64,000 nt of DNA from Parapristionchus giblindavisi (Eukaryota; Nematoda; Chromadorea; Rhabditida; Diplogasteridae): NCBI GenBank assembly GCA_943737045.1, contig CALSFV010000087.1, forward strand, positions 248,001 to 312,000. The letters are read 5' to 3'. This document shows, in pieces, positions 35,501-48,222 of the stretch. The stretch's first letter is position 1, and the number at the start of each line of letters is the position of its first letter. Both the position numbers and the translations under genes were made by a program. The notes beneath the pieces are model-generated. The model was given only the letters and a program-made list of their open reading frames with translations. It was not told the origin of the DNA and did not search any database.

Positions 35501-38500
35501 CATTTATTAGTGATCTACCAGCATTCGAATGCAGTTTTTTGGCTGTCATTCAGCCAAATGCCAACTTAAATCGGCTCCCAAGGGCTTAAATGAAAGCTAT
35601 TGACGAGCTCTATCGATTGAGCCCAAAACAAAATAGGTCCCGGAACTGTGGAACAAAATCAATTCCTTATAGAACACAAAATCAAAAACTTGAATTTTCA
35701 CATTTTTATCTGAAAGTACTCGAGAAATTACACATTTCATCTGTTGATCACTTTTTCCTAGCTCTCCTGTGAGCCGCGAAAATCGCATCGGAAGGGGCCT
35801 CAACGACGAACTTTGACGTGAGCTCCTGGAGAGATGTTTGATCTACCAACCTTGCTACTCTGGTTCAGGGATGTCCTACCCAAGGACCATCGAAAACCGT
35901 GGAGAAAAGAGGGGGTCAACTCAAAAGTGTGTAGTAAAGCAGACGATTTTGGTCAATCCTTAGGTGACATGCGTGATATATGAAAACATTTCAAAGTTGA
36001 GAAATTTTGAAATTATCGACCATGAACCCCGGGTCACGAAAATCGAAATTTTCAAAATGATCCAAGTGATGAGCTTCTTGTGTCATTTTACTAGTCTCAC
36101 CTCTATTCTTTGAGTAGACCACAATTCCGCTCTAATCGTTTTGAAAATACAGCAAATAATTATGAAACAACGAGTCTGAGTCAAGTTGAAGACGATCAGA
36201 CCGATTTTTTCCGACACGCGCAATCCAAGATCGATTTCCGCCTAGCAGGGTTACATGCACTAGTAGTTGGGCTACATGGATATACTAGAGAACTTTTGCG
36301 GAATTGAAATTGAGATGCCGAGAAATCGAAGAAAACCGAAAATACGGGTAAAAAAATCAGTCTAGGAATTGCTTAAAATTAATCTCAATAGTGTTTCTGT
36401 GCACATTGGGCATGCCTAACACAATGCCGAAGAAATTTGGACTCTAGCTTGTTCGGTTGAAAAAATATGACAATCGAGTTTTCAAACTTGGCGCCCACCT
36501 GGCACCCCGCGTTCCACTGCTAGGGCCACTTTGGGTACCATTTTGTAATGTGGGCCCAAGGTACCCTACACCAATAAAGTACAGTGGCCTGAATCAAAAT
36601 TCTTGGCGAAATGTCCGGACAATGCTCGAGTCTTACAGATCCGAGCTCTTAAGAGAGATGGCCGTTAAGACTCGACCACCCCCGGACACGTTGCGCTAGC
36701 AATGAGAACTGGGGGTCCATACTTGGGTGTTAGGAGTGTCACCGGTCCTTATTACACAAAACAGTAGAAATTTCCTGTTTGTGCCCTCAGGCTATAAGAA
36801 AAGTTAATTTAAGTGCGAAAACATTTAAAAATCATAATTTCTCAAATTGTTGAGATGAAGTCTAAATATCATTTGCGGTGCGTCTAGGGTGCACATACCT
36901 TGCTAATTGTGTCGAATGCGCGTTGATTCCTAAACCACTTTTTTTAATCAAAATTTTAGATTTTTCAGACTAATTATCGCTTGTTGTAAATTGCTGCAGA
37001 GTTTTCCGACCAGGTATTGTAGCCTAAGCCATTCTGCATCGATTTCACTTAAAACTGGATTCTCCACGTTAGACCCAGTTGTCGATTTTTTCGCTCCAAC
37101 TTCCGTCATCGATGGTTTTCCCGAACAAATACTGTATTTTCCAAACGATTGATGCGGAATTGTAGTCTACACAAAGTTTCGAGGTGAGACCAGTAAAAGT
37201 ACACAAGAAGCCCATCACTTGGATCAATTTGAAAATTGCGATTTTCACGACCCGGGGGACATGGTCGAAAATTTCAAAATTTCTCAAGTTTGAAATGTTT
37301 TCATTTATGCGGCTTATTGTGAAGTACTAATGATGTGAATAATATTCAGCCAATGCTCTATGGCTGATCTATCCTTTCAACCATTTTTCGAACAGTTTCG
37401 TTGAAAAAATGAAATTTTCGAAAATAAACGATTTTCATATTGATTATGTACATTGCAAAGTACTTAGATAGAATGTTACAGAAAGCAAGTGGGAAACTGA
37501 TTCAAACACAATTCTGATTTTTCGCACTCATTCAGAACGAAAATTTTCTAAAAATGGTTGAAAAGAGATATCAGCCATTGAGCATTGGCTGAATATTATT
37601 TACATCATTAGTACTTCACAATAAGCCGCATAAATTAAAACGTTTCAAATTTGAGAAATTTTTAAATTTTTGGACCATGACCCCCGGGTCGTGAAAATCG
37701 AAATTTTCAAATTGATCCAAGTGATGGGCTTCTTGTGTAATTTTACTGGTCTCACCTCGAAACTTTGTGTAGACTACAATTCCGCATCAATCGTTTGGAA
37801 AATACAGTATTTGTTCGGGAAAACCATCGATGACGGAAGTTGGAGCGAAAAATTCGACAACTGGGTCTAACGTGGAGAATCCAGTTTTAAGTGAAATCGA
37901 TGCAGAATGGCTTAGGCTACAATACATGGTCGGAAAACTCTGCAGCAATTTACAACAAGCGATAATTAGTCCGAAAAAAAAAACAAACTTTTGAGTCAAA
38001 AAAAGTGGTTTAGGAATCAACGCGCATTCGATGCTAATAGTGAATTAGCAAGGTCTGTGCACCCTAGACACATCGCAAATGGTATTTAGACTTCATCTCA
38101 ACAATTTGAGAAATTATGATTTTTAAACGTTTTCGCACTTAAATTATTTTTTCTAATAGCCTGAGGGCACAAACAGGAAATTTCTACTGTTTTGTGTAAT
38201 AAGGGCCGGTGACACTCCTAACACCCAAGTATGGACCCCCAGTTCTCATTGCTAGCGCAACGTGTCCGGGGGTGGTCGAATATGATCGAGTCTTACGGAA
38301 CATGCCTCTTAAAAAAGAATACTTTTATTACCTTCCGCAATTTTGATTCCTCATCTACATCTGAAGCGAGAAGAGCGATATCGTTCTTAGCTGACATGGT
38401 GATTCCCATTCCTTTAATGTATTTGAGATGTCCACAAATGATTCAGGGAAAATTATTCTCATTATGATTCTTACAAGAAGAAAACAACAGTTTTCCAGGT

Positions 38501-41500
38501 TGCAGTTATAATAGTTACAGGAATACTCGACTTTGACTCTAGGATCTCTCAATATCCTCACCTAGATTTGGCATCAAATTGGAGAATGGATTCTCATTAA
38601 GCGATGTTAAAAAGCACAAAAAAAACAATAAGGCAATAATCTCATTTACATATGCTCTTTTCTTGACTTTTAAAGAAATTTAAACGATACAAATACCTAT
38701 ACTTACCATTACCATTCGTTCCAGCCATGGGAAGAGTTGTCCTTGTCACCGCGATTTCAGGTAGAATCCACCTTCCTTCATCTTCATTCCAGACTGCGTC
38801 TCGTTTCACTTTCTCCAGATTAGAATAGTTACAATCCTGCAAAATAATTACATTATCTATAGCAATCTCCGTCGTAAATGATATAGCAATGGGAGTCATA
38901 TTCGATTTATATTTTCCTCTTTTAGTTTGAAGGTACAGTAAATGAGCAAGTTGTTATATTTTAAAGATGTAGATCAAAATCACGACTGATTACACGCTGT
39001 TCAAATTTGAGAAATCACCTGGTGTTAAATAAAATGTCCACGTTAGAACACAAAATTCAAACAAAATTCTCAAAAAAATGATTTAATTTAGTCGAGAAAT
39101 ACGATATAGAATTTGTATTTCTAATAATATTATAAGATATTCAAAGGAAAAAATGTATCATGTGCGTATGTATAGTGGTGGAAAGAGCAGCATATGGTTT
39201 TTGCCGTTGCCAAGACACCGATTCATATTTTCTCAAGCGTGCAATACAAATTGGGCATCAAACCCTGCAATCATAATCATATTATTTGACTGACCAACCT
39301 ACACTTCATAGAAATCGACTTGATATACCGTTTATTTTTGTATCTTGCACAACACTATATTTACTTTTAAGCATCACTGTCACACAGTTAATCGATAAAT
39401 ACACATGCTATACACAATTGAATATTCACATTGCTTTTTCACATGGCGGATATCTAGACAAATCTGAGAACTATCAATAAGAACGAGTATCTCTCACGTA
39501 TGAAGATTGTTATGGTTCTGAAACAGGGATTCTAAAACTTATCACAATATTAATGAGATAGAAAGTGGAACAAAAGGAAATAATATATATGCTCACGTCT
39601 ATGTATATATGTAATTGTGAAAGATTTTAAAAAATAAGAATAAGTATTACGTGATAAATGACAGTATTCTATGATATTGCATTAACATTTGTATGAGTAC
39701 GTATGAAAGAATAACGTACCTTTCGTATTACATGTTGAATCTTCTCAAGAAGACTCGAGTGTAATTTCAATTGCTGATCTTGTTTCCTTATCGTCTCTAG
39801 ATAATCTAATCTATCCAGTTCAAATTCTCCTTGTAAATCTTCTATCTCAGACTGCATTCCTTTAACCTACAATCAATCATTATGGATTTTTCTATTTATG
39901 ATTAAGTTAATTATTACTTATTAAAGTGTATTATTTAAGTTTGTAGATTAACACTGTTCGGTATTGCATTGACGAACAGTACACGATAACTCAATACCCA
40001 TATTATTCGATTGTCAGTATCGTCAGGATGAGAGATTAAATTTTCATGGTAAAATGCATTGAATCTACTTCAATTCGTTACTGCTACTCATCCCTTATCA
40101 AATACCTTTCCCTCATAACTTTAAAAGGGAAGGATTTCAACTCACCACGTGAATATCAAATGACTAAAATAAGTTCTCGATTATTTGATATTCTTTTTTT
40201 TAATGAGTACGCCCTCGTGGTGGATTCAGAGTTGTATGTGAAGATTTTTAAAAAAACAAAACATCCGTATGGCTTGTGTAGAAAATCACAAAATTTCAAT
40301 ATCAATTTTATCGACTCAGATATACTGGGCATTTTGGAGCAAAATCTATCTCATACATCATATTCTCGCATTTCTACTGATTATTCGTAACCAAAGGTTG
40401 AGGCTAGAGATCTTCTCATTTCTCTATGCTCTATTCAAATATCAAGATATCACAAGACTCTTTCGACGTAATATTTTGTTGTCTCATAGTGAATGTAGTG
40501 GAACGTATCATACTACCTAGAATGAGGGATCCAACAACATATCTTATGTGCAACATTAGCTATGCAAAATTGGATGACATAGTTAAATGCGTTGAATAAA
40601 TGTATATCGCTTCAAAAATTGATTGAAAATTAAGGCATGTTGTGTGAATGTTATTGAATATTCCATAATAAGTGATTAGCTACCGTACTACACATTTCCG
40701 AAATTGATTTTGGAACCCCATGTCGTCGTCTTGAACCCCATGTCGTCGTCTTTGAATGCCCTAATTGAATCAGTACTTATCAGATACTCCAGATAGGTAT
40801 GTAAACGCTGTTGTCTACCGTACACCTCGTATGATGACCGTCTGCGAGCCTTGGACCCCCACTTTAGAAACCCGAAGAACAATTATTGATCTTACTGTAA
40901 CATTCAAGATCATTCATAATTTTATTGATATTGACCCCCGTAGCATCTTTATATTTTCCAACACATTGAATTTTACTCGAGGTCATCAACTTAGAATTTG
41001 TATGAACCCTTCATCTAGTACACGCTATCTATCATTTTTCTCAAATCGTGCTGTCCGAAAATGGAATAATTTAGATCGAACTATTGTCACATCAATCTCT
41101 CCTCAAGTGTTTAGTAATTCTATAAAGGTTGCAATCCAGTAATTGCACCTATATCGTCGCTACTTCTTGTTTTAATATGTATTTTAATTGTTTATTTAAA
41201 AAAATCTCTCTTGTCTCTTTTCTCCAAGATGCGATAAATATATTATTATTATTATTAGCACAAAAACATGAAAACACCGAGAAAACTACTATAAACAAAA
41301 TCATTTTCAATAGTCAACTTACTTTCAATTGCTCCTTCTTCAACTGGGCTGACACTGCATCGAGCTTTTCTTGTGTAGACGAATAGACTTGCAGCAAGGG
41401 ATCATCCTTATGTACGTTTAACGCTGCTGAAATTGATTTCTGATCCTTTATCATTGGTTTGCTCCAGAATATTTGATCTTTGATCTTCATGAGATACGAT

Positions 41501-44500
41501 ACCTGCTAGTCGTTGCGTTTTTGTTTCAGCATCTTTCAGCTTTTTCAGTCGATTCTGTTTAAGCACTTCGTTGTTCGCTTGTTCCCCACCAACCTGAAAT
41601 CGAGTATTATTCTTTTGAAATGCTTTACTATGAGGTAACAGTGAAAATAAATCTGAAAAGGAGAACATTAATCAATGAATAATATAAACTTTCTCATTCT
41701 TCTCTCAAATATAGATAAACTATAATCTAAAAAAAGCCGAAAAACTTTTGTATATCATTTAGACCAGTCACATTACCAGCGTATGCTCCAACTGTTCTAT
41801 TCGTCTCTTAGCCTCATGTGGGTCGATTTTACCACCAGTTCTAGCGACGTTGTCTATGTTCGCACTTGCCTAAAATTAATTTTATCCTCATGTGAAATAT
41901 AAACTTCATTGGCATTTGAAATGTGATATGGATGAAGGTGTTGGTTGATAAAGATATCACTTATTCCAATAATCCAACTCTGATTAAATAAATAAGAACG
42001 AAACCTGTTCATATTGTTCTTTCAATGCGGCTAGATCACCTTGTAGCTGGGCCTTGCTCGTTTGTTCCTGAATTTTTTATGTTCTTAAAGGTTGTGTCCC
42101 GCGAATATTTGAATAAACTGTGAAGACATGATGGTAGCAAAAGTCATATAAGTCACAGCATACTATTTATTTTATAATGATTTTGAGTATTGATCGATAT
42201 GATCATGAATGAAATATGTTCAATAGTGCAGGGAATGGTGAAAGAGAGATGGGAAGGGGCCTAATGAGAGGGCAAAAGCTGATCCCCATTAACGATATTG
42301 TTCTTACTTATTTGATAAACTGTTTAACATTAACTCAGAACGCGACGATTGGACCGGGTAATCCAGATTATGCTTCGGTCATTGCTTGTGAATTATGGAA
42401 GAAAGATGATGGACAATATTATGTTCAGGTTTGATTATTTGTGTTATTGAACGAGATAAGCATTACCTTTGATACATTTTGAAACAAGATGGGATCATAC
42501 TTTTGACGTCTGGCTGGCTTTGCATAAGCCATTGAATGTGTCATTAGTTATGTTTCACATTGTCTATATTATCTGTACAGATTGATAAGTTTCATTATGT
42601 CTAGCATATGATTAAAGATTAAATTAATATTATTAATAAATGCACAAGTACGTATGTACAATAGCGGCCAAAAGTATTCGCAAAAAACTTTGCAATGTCA
42701 TAACTTTTGACTCAGATGAGCAATCGGACTCATGTTGTGGCAGAATACTGTAGTACTAGTGGCCAAACTGAACATTAACACACTTTTTACTTAAAGTATA
42801 TGTATGAGGGGCTCATTCTAGGCGTGGTAGGAACCAATGATTCTTTTCGAGGTTCCCCATCTTTAAGTGTTCTACACAATTCAATGAATGAAACAAAAAT
42901 GTGCGAAATGTAAAGCCTTCCCTACTTGTCTTGCTCGTATAGCTATAGCCCCGCAGAATCTCCTTCCGAGCATGTGATACCGGGGAGCATGTGATTATTG
43001 TGCAAGCTTTCAAAAAATTCAAATTTTTGGTGATTAAATATAGTAAAGAGGGGAAATAATAGTAACAATAGCTATGCATGATATTGAATATTGGCAGCAC
43101 TCGAGGGGATTGGGTTGATCCCGTAGATCTCCGGGATCAATGCACGAAAGGAGATTCAGCGGGACTGTAAACGTAGAAACCTTGTCGAAATATCGCATTA
43201 GAACATTATGTAAATTTTCCCTCGTTCAATGAAAACATTATAAGGACTAACCTGCTGATATTGACTTCTCAAATCATTCATCGCTTCTTCGAATTCAGCA
43301 CGCAATTTGGCTCTTTCAGCGTCGAGGTCAAAATCATTCATCACCGATATCGCTGACATATCTCAATATCTTACTATTTCAGTCCAGATTTGTTAATATT
43401 CACAATACTGGATTTACTGGATGGATTTTCACAGTGGCATCGACTCTATTTAAGCCTTGCTCTGGGTCTTACTTTTTTTGTCCACTGGGAAGCGTGTCCA
43501 GATAAAAGAGTTAATCCATTAACATAGAGGAATTCAGTAAAATTAAAACAACGATTAGAAACATACTCGGTCCTCCTCCCACCATTGCTTTCAGCCGCGC
43601 AATCTCCTCTTGGTACTCTCGAAGTAACGCGTCTTTCGGATCCTATTTCATATTTTGGTTTGATTAATTATTAATTTTGAATACGTATTTTACTAACTTC
43701 ATTGATCCTCGGTTTATTTTTGATATTCTTGGCTCGATTTGCATATCGAAGAGTTGATAAAGTTTCGTCAAAGTTATTATCAGATGGAGAAATGCAAGCA
43801 ACCATTATAGTCTTCGTGTTACCACCGAGTGAATCCTTAATACAGCATATTTGAAAACTTTTTAAAACTTAAATTTTATGTCGCCCATTTTCACCGTTGA
43901 TTTTTTTTACTTTTAAAGGTTCTGATCATATTCAAAACTGAATGAAAGTAATCAACATCGATAATTTCTACAAGACTTTGACAAGCATTTAGGGGGGGCG
44001 ATCGATTCGGCAACGATCGTTTCGGCAACGGATCATAAATCGGTTGGGAGATGGCCTATGGCAACAAAAGTTGTACCATTGTTATCAGTAGGGGTGTACG
44101 GTATTGTGCTACCGTAACCGTTGGGAATCGTGAACTGATTTTTTTCAGTGGACCCATGACCATGGTTGAAAATTACCGAAGTCGAAAAATTCATGATGGT
44201 CCGAGACCAAATACTATATGCCTGTATATCAACAGTTAGCTAACTTTTATTTTTATGGATAACGTAACCCGAACTACCGTAATCTAGCTACCGTACTCTT
44301 CAATATCATAGCGAAATTCAAGGCAAATCCCGGTTTAATTACGGTAGTTCGGGTTACGGTATCCATAAAAATAAAAGTTAGCTGACTGTTGATATACAGG
44401 CATATAGTACTTGGTTTCGGACCATCATGAATTTCTCGACTTCGGTAATTTTCAACCATGAACCCCGGGTCATGGTTCCACTGAATAAAATCAGTTCACG

Positions 44501-47500
44501 ATTCCCGACGGTTACGGTAGCACAATACCGTACACCCCTACTGATAACAATGGTACAACTTTTGTTGCCATAGGCCGATTTATGATCCGTTGCCGAAACG
44601 ATCGTTGCCGAATCGATCGCCCCCCGCATTTAGTCATAACAATTCTCTAATTATTACCTGTAGCAATCGAGTCAACTTTGAGTCCCTGTACGGAATATGT
44701 TTACTCTTTCCATCCACCAATGCAGATATAACATTGCCAAGTGCAGATAGTGATAGATTGATCTTAGTTGCCTCTTTGAAACGATCTCCCGTTGCTCCTA
44801 CAAATTACAAATTGATCCGATCTTCGCTTTGCAATGATTGTCCGAAAATTTGATTTCTATGTGTATAGTTCCAAAATCAATAAATTCCCTAAATGTCATT
44901 TGTATCATGAAGGCTTATTTTCAATCCAGTTTATCTCTACGTATGTCTGTTCCCATTTTAAAAAAAACTGAGACGATGTTCATCAGCAATGTTATGTACG
45001 TACCTGTCTTTGATTGTCTTTCACTTCCTGCCAAATCAACCAAATTCAATTTTCCCATTCTAATCGTTCCTTCTGCATTCATGGCTTCCACATAAACAGT
45101 GAAGATTGAGTGACTCCTCGATGAATCCTATAAAAGTTTTCAAATTAGGTTTCATAGTTTTTTTAAAACCTAGAATTGCAGACAAATTCTTATGCTATAA
45201 GTTCTTGTCCTTCTCATTACCTTACCTTCCTATTGTAAATAGATTTTTTTCTTCGTTTATATGTATATCTTTTAGTGATCAAACCTTGTTCATGAGAGTC
45301 GCTCCAACATGTCTGTTATTGAATCCTCTCTTCATAAGATCTGCACAACCAGCAACATCATGACAAACATGCATCGATAGTCCAGCTACGTAGACACCCT
45401 TTAATTGTATCATTCATTAAATAATTATGAATGATTCACTTATCTTGTCAAATTCTATACAACCCATTACAGATTTTGACAAATTTGGATATTTATCATC
45501 TCAACCAAATTCGTTCTAGTCATTAATCAATGTTTAATAAATGTTGGCATGTACGTGTGTTTCATCAATAAAGTATACCCTATCTCCGCCCTCTTTGATT
45601 TCCAGTTTCTGTCCGGCTGCACCAAGGAGATCGCGAACTTCTTCATTGTAAATCTGAAAAAAATGCTCATGTTTTTGGTTTGTTTGCTTTATTTTCAGAC
45701 GTTTGTTTGTTATTATATTATATTGCTTGCAACAACAAAAAATATTAATTACCTCCAAGTAACTGGCGTGCACTAGAAATTTCATATCGGAAGTCGTCGC
45801 TGTCGTTTCAAAAATGTGTTCGAATGCTCTGAAGATGAATTACGATGATTTTATTGGCCCACATGTTTGTATATGAATGCAGTGTTTATAAAATAAAATA
45901 AAATTTAGCATCACTATTCAACAATTACTAGAGGGTCATTTATGCTGTGATACATCTTACATACAAAAAAATACCTTGGAATGATTCCTCTTTGTGCTGG
46001 AACATCTTCCAATCCTTGCATGGAGAATGTCTTTCCTGCTCCAGTTTGACCATAAGCGAATACAGTACCATTGTATCCCTCGATCACACTCTACAAATAT
46101 GATTCTATTATAAATAATGTTTACTTTATCTTTTCAGTATAGTATATTCAGTTGTGATCCGATGAGAAGTTTTTTTTTAATTTTCACGTTAACTATTGAA
46201 CATAACGCTATGAAGAAACCATTGATGAAGATATTTATTTCATTTTATGAACCATTCATTTGAGAACACGGTAAACCTACATTTCAAAAGAGTTATTATA
46301 TGTATTTTGAAGGGATCATTATTTGGCTCAAAATCCGGTCAGCTTGTTCGATTTTTGTGAAACTTTGCCTCAAAAAAATAATTTACAGACTCACTACATT
46401 CCCCAAACATATACAAACAAACAAACAAACATAAAGTTCAGACAATAGCCATACCTCTACAAGTGGGAATACACTCTCATTATAGATCTGTTCTGCCGTA
46501 CAGTCCATGAAGTATGCTCCATCAAAGGTGAATTCCTTGGGAGGATCGCCATCTGAGGGTTTGAGGATCACTCGACCTTCCGAAGAAATCATATCCACGC
46601 ATATCTGAAAATGCATCAGTTTTATTTACTTTGATTTGTTTTTTTAAATATTTTTTTTTAAATTTTAGTTTATAGTTATTATGTTTTCTTATCTCCCTGA
46701 TAGCTTTGTCATATTAATGTTTTACTTATATTTTTTCCGAAGCGTTTTTGTTTTCACTCATACTTCGATTAACTTGATGTATTGGAGTACAATTTGTCTA
46801 GTCAATGGTAAAGATTAAAAAATCAAATGTTCTCAGAGAAGTACAACTGATAATAATATATTGATTGTTACGTTGTGTTTTGTTATACTGGATTCTTTTT
46901 CCCGTTTCACAGGAAATGAGTTTTCCCCATTGGCGCATGATAGAGGCAGTCTCCTGGATACTGTAGTCATGATTTCCGGTTGGGACCTCGTATTCTTTCT
47001 TTTGCAATTAGTCACGAAAGATTAGCAACCAATATAGAATAAACAACATGGGTTCAACTTAGTAATCTATTTTTACATTAAACCTGACGAGGAAAATATT
47101 GACACCTGCTTGTAATCAAGCATTTTGTTGATGAATAACTGCATTCACTCGTATTTTATCTATGTCATCTATGGAATGAACTTAGTCTCAATGTTTTTTC
47201 ACTTCATTCACCCTAGACCTAGACTAACGCATGTGCAACCATCCGAAATACTCTCGATGGTACTCTGACGGTATCGTATACTAAGTAATTCCTCACTCCC
47301 TTAGGCTTTACTTTCCACTCCAATTCTAATCGAAATTCCACTAGAGACTATACACCACAACAGGAATTCTCAGGAAAATACATTAATGATTATTCTCACT
47401 TTATGAGAACTTTTCATTGAATGAGAAACATGACGCACATAAAACTTAGCCCACGCTTATCACGTCTTAGGTAGTGATTCATAATTATTTATAGTAATTT

Positions 47501-48222
47501 ATATACTATGAATTCTGGTAATTTAATTTGCCGAATACTAGATATCTGTCCTGATTCATTTTCAGGAATGCAACAGCTTGATCAATTTTGATCGGCGCTA
47601 TCGTATTAATATCCGCAAACCACTTGTAGAGAGAAACAGCCACAACTACAATTCATTGAATAACCAGATAATTTCCCGTAATGAAAACGCTCAAGAATGA
47701 GGGAATGCATGTATCTAGTAGACACTAATCTTGCCTTTGGGGAAACTGTACAATCTCTACATTTAAAAACATTAGCTTATATTTGACAAAAAAACAAGTC
47801 CTGTAATGCTCAAAAATATTATGATTAAAACCAACTTATGTACGTACTTAAAGTGAGCATAGTCATGAAAGTCATTTTTTTGTTTATGAACCCTAGAATT
47901 ACCACCGCAACATGACATTGGACGGGAAAAAACTCTGATAGGAAATACTGTCGTTGTCTTATCCTCTCCTTTCACTTCCTCTCTAATCATTTTATATAAC
48001 TTCGTTCTCTTTCAAAGATTTCGTATATTTGTCATAGTGAGTGGCAAATGATGTGATGGTATTAGATGTATCAAAATATTTTAGAATGATATATGTCAAA
48101 ACATTTATATTTGAATATTGTTATTTTTTTAAATAATAATGTTTACATACCGTCGATGTAAGTGCCTTTTCTCTTTCGTTCAACGGTCGACAACGACATA
48201 TCACTTTCACTGATTCTGCCAT
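32523..48222 (-). CDS. osm-3: OSM-3 / KIF17-type kinesin-2 motor
   Basis: Homodimeric kinesin-2 that carries cargo along ciliary microtubules in sensory neurons. Twenty exons (low to high): 32523-32710, 32899-33010, 38332-38390, 38707-38836, 39720-39866, 41323-41426, 41503-41593, 41777-41869, 42005-42067, 43252-43361, 43567-43642, 43698-43835, 44658-44797, 45004-45127, 45285-45398, 45579-45653, 45753-45828, 45975-46090, 46455-46604, 48151-48222; 725 aa against 699 in C. elegans as recalled. The motor has P-loop GQTGAGKT (88-95), SSRSH (203-207) and DLAGSE (232-237), ending in [14 protein letters not shown] coiled coil follows ([31 protein letters not shown]). Then come the OSM-3-specific [12 protein letters not shown] and a tail with LSGVVYTD. 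All junctions keep frame. The intron 33011-38331 is 5.3 kb and almost entirely palindrome. Other introns hold a LINE end, an acid-phosphatase-like fragment and a palindromic element. Confidence 0.96.
33161..36652. mobile_element. Giant palindrome P2 (3.5 kb) in osm-3 intron
   Basis: It begins CTTAAGAGACCGGATCTGTA and ends with the inverse TACAGATCCGAGCTCTTAAG. The centre is near 35230. The arms match base for base over long stretches, including GCGTTTTGTTCTCGCTGCAG and CCATTGTCGGCTAATTGACA. The left arm is longer because another element (33848-34488) is inserted in it. No coding capacity is seen beyond short mirrored frames. Confidence 0.92.
33848..34488. mobile_element. Palindromic element nested in the left arm of P2
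   Basis: The 641 bases are absent from the mirror position in the right arm (about 35990). TA flanks both ends. The arms begin TGGCTTCTTGTGAAGTA and end TACTTCACAATACGCAGCA, and include CCAATGCTCAATGGCTGATC and AAGTACTTTGCAATGTACAT. A shorter 323-base relative forms the centre of palindrome P3 (37308-37630). Confidence 0.85.
36644..38313. mobile_element. Giant palindrome P3 (1.7 kb) in osm-3 intron
   Basis: Directly abuts P2 and shares the junction GAGCTCTTAAGAGAG. Arms of about 650 bases share CCCCCGGACACGTTGCGC and CCTAACACCCAAGTATGG in mirrored positions. The centre is the TGCGGCTTATTGTGAAGTA element (37308-37630). The right end (GAGTCTTACGGAACATGC) lies 18 bases from the donor of the osm-3 exon at 38332. 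Confidence 0.9.
40741..41258 (+). mobile_element. 3' end of a non-LTR retrotransposon (LINE) in osm-3 intron
   Basis: Antisense to osm-3. The open frame 40765-41142 encodes 125 residues with the C-terminal signature of non-LTR reverse transcriptase proteins: [20 protein letters not shown], then TRGHQLRI, then [15 protein letters not shown] and a final helix. About 100 bases further on it ends in an (ATT)n tail (41241-41258), as in CR1/RTE-like elements. The polymerase and endonuclease regions are missing, so it is a 5'-truncated copy. Confidence 0.8.
41471..41487 (-). repeat. Intronic (GATCAAA)n, osm-3
   Basis: Two units (GATCAAAGATCAAA) on the coding strand, inside the 76-base intron 41427-41502. 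Confidence 0.9.
42260..42429 (+). pseudogene. Fragment resembling histidine acid phosphatase, antisense in osm-3 intron
   Basis: An open stretch ending in a good donor (GTTCAG|GTTTGA) encodes LTYLINCL, then [20 protein letters not shown] and YVQ. In nematode histidine acid phosphatases the C-terminal part has a similar P.YAS...ELW...G.Y.V pattern. The catalytic RHG and HD motifs are not present nearby, and I found no flanking exons. It is probably a captured exon fragment; the assignment is tentative. Confidence 0.4.
42655..42760. mobile_element. Possible Tc1-type terminal repeat remnant
   Basis: GCGGCCAAAAGTATTCGCAA resembles the inner part of Tc1-family terminal repeats (GGCCAAAAGTATTCGC). 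A second end was not found. It is intronic in osm-3. Confidence 0.35.
43993..44625. mobile_element. Palindromic element with 8-bp target duplication
   Basis: The ends GGGGGGCGATCGATTCGG and CCGAATCGATCGCCCCCC flank arms of about 250 bases that include TACGGTATTGTGCTACCGTA-like sequence. An exact 8-bp direct repeat, GCATTTAG, lies on both sides (43985-43992 and 44626-44633). Eight-base duplications are made by hAT and some Merlin/P-type elements. It is inserted in the osm-3 intron between two motor-domain exons, on which splicing depends. Confidence 0.9.

Noticed and set aside
38540..38590. Possible small osm-3 exon (AATCCATTCTCC..CTAG)
   Set aside because: Its phase is incompatible with the exon at 38332-38390, whereas exon 38707-38836 joins 38332-38390 directly in frame and matches the OSM-3 pattern.
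40046..40520. Two overlapping open frames with hydrophobic stretches, possibly a receptor fragment
   Set aside because: There is no family signature, and the frames are antisense in an osm-3 intron next to a LINE remnant. The resemblance to a receptor C-terminus was too weak to report.
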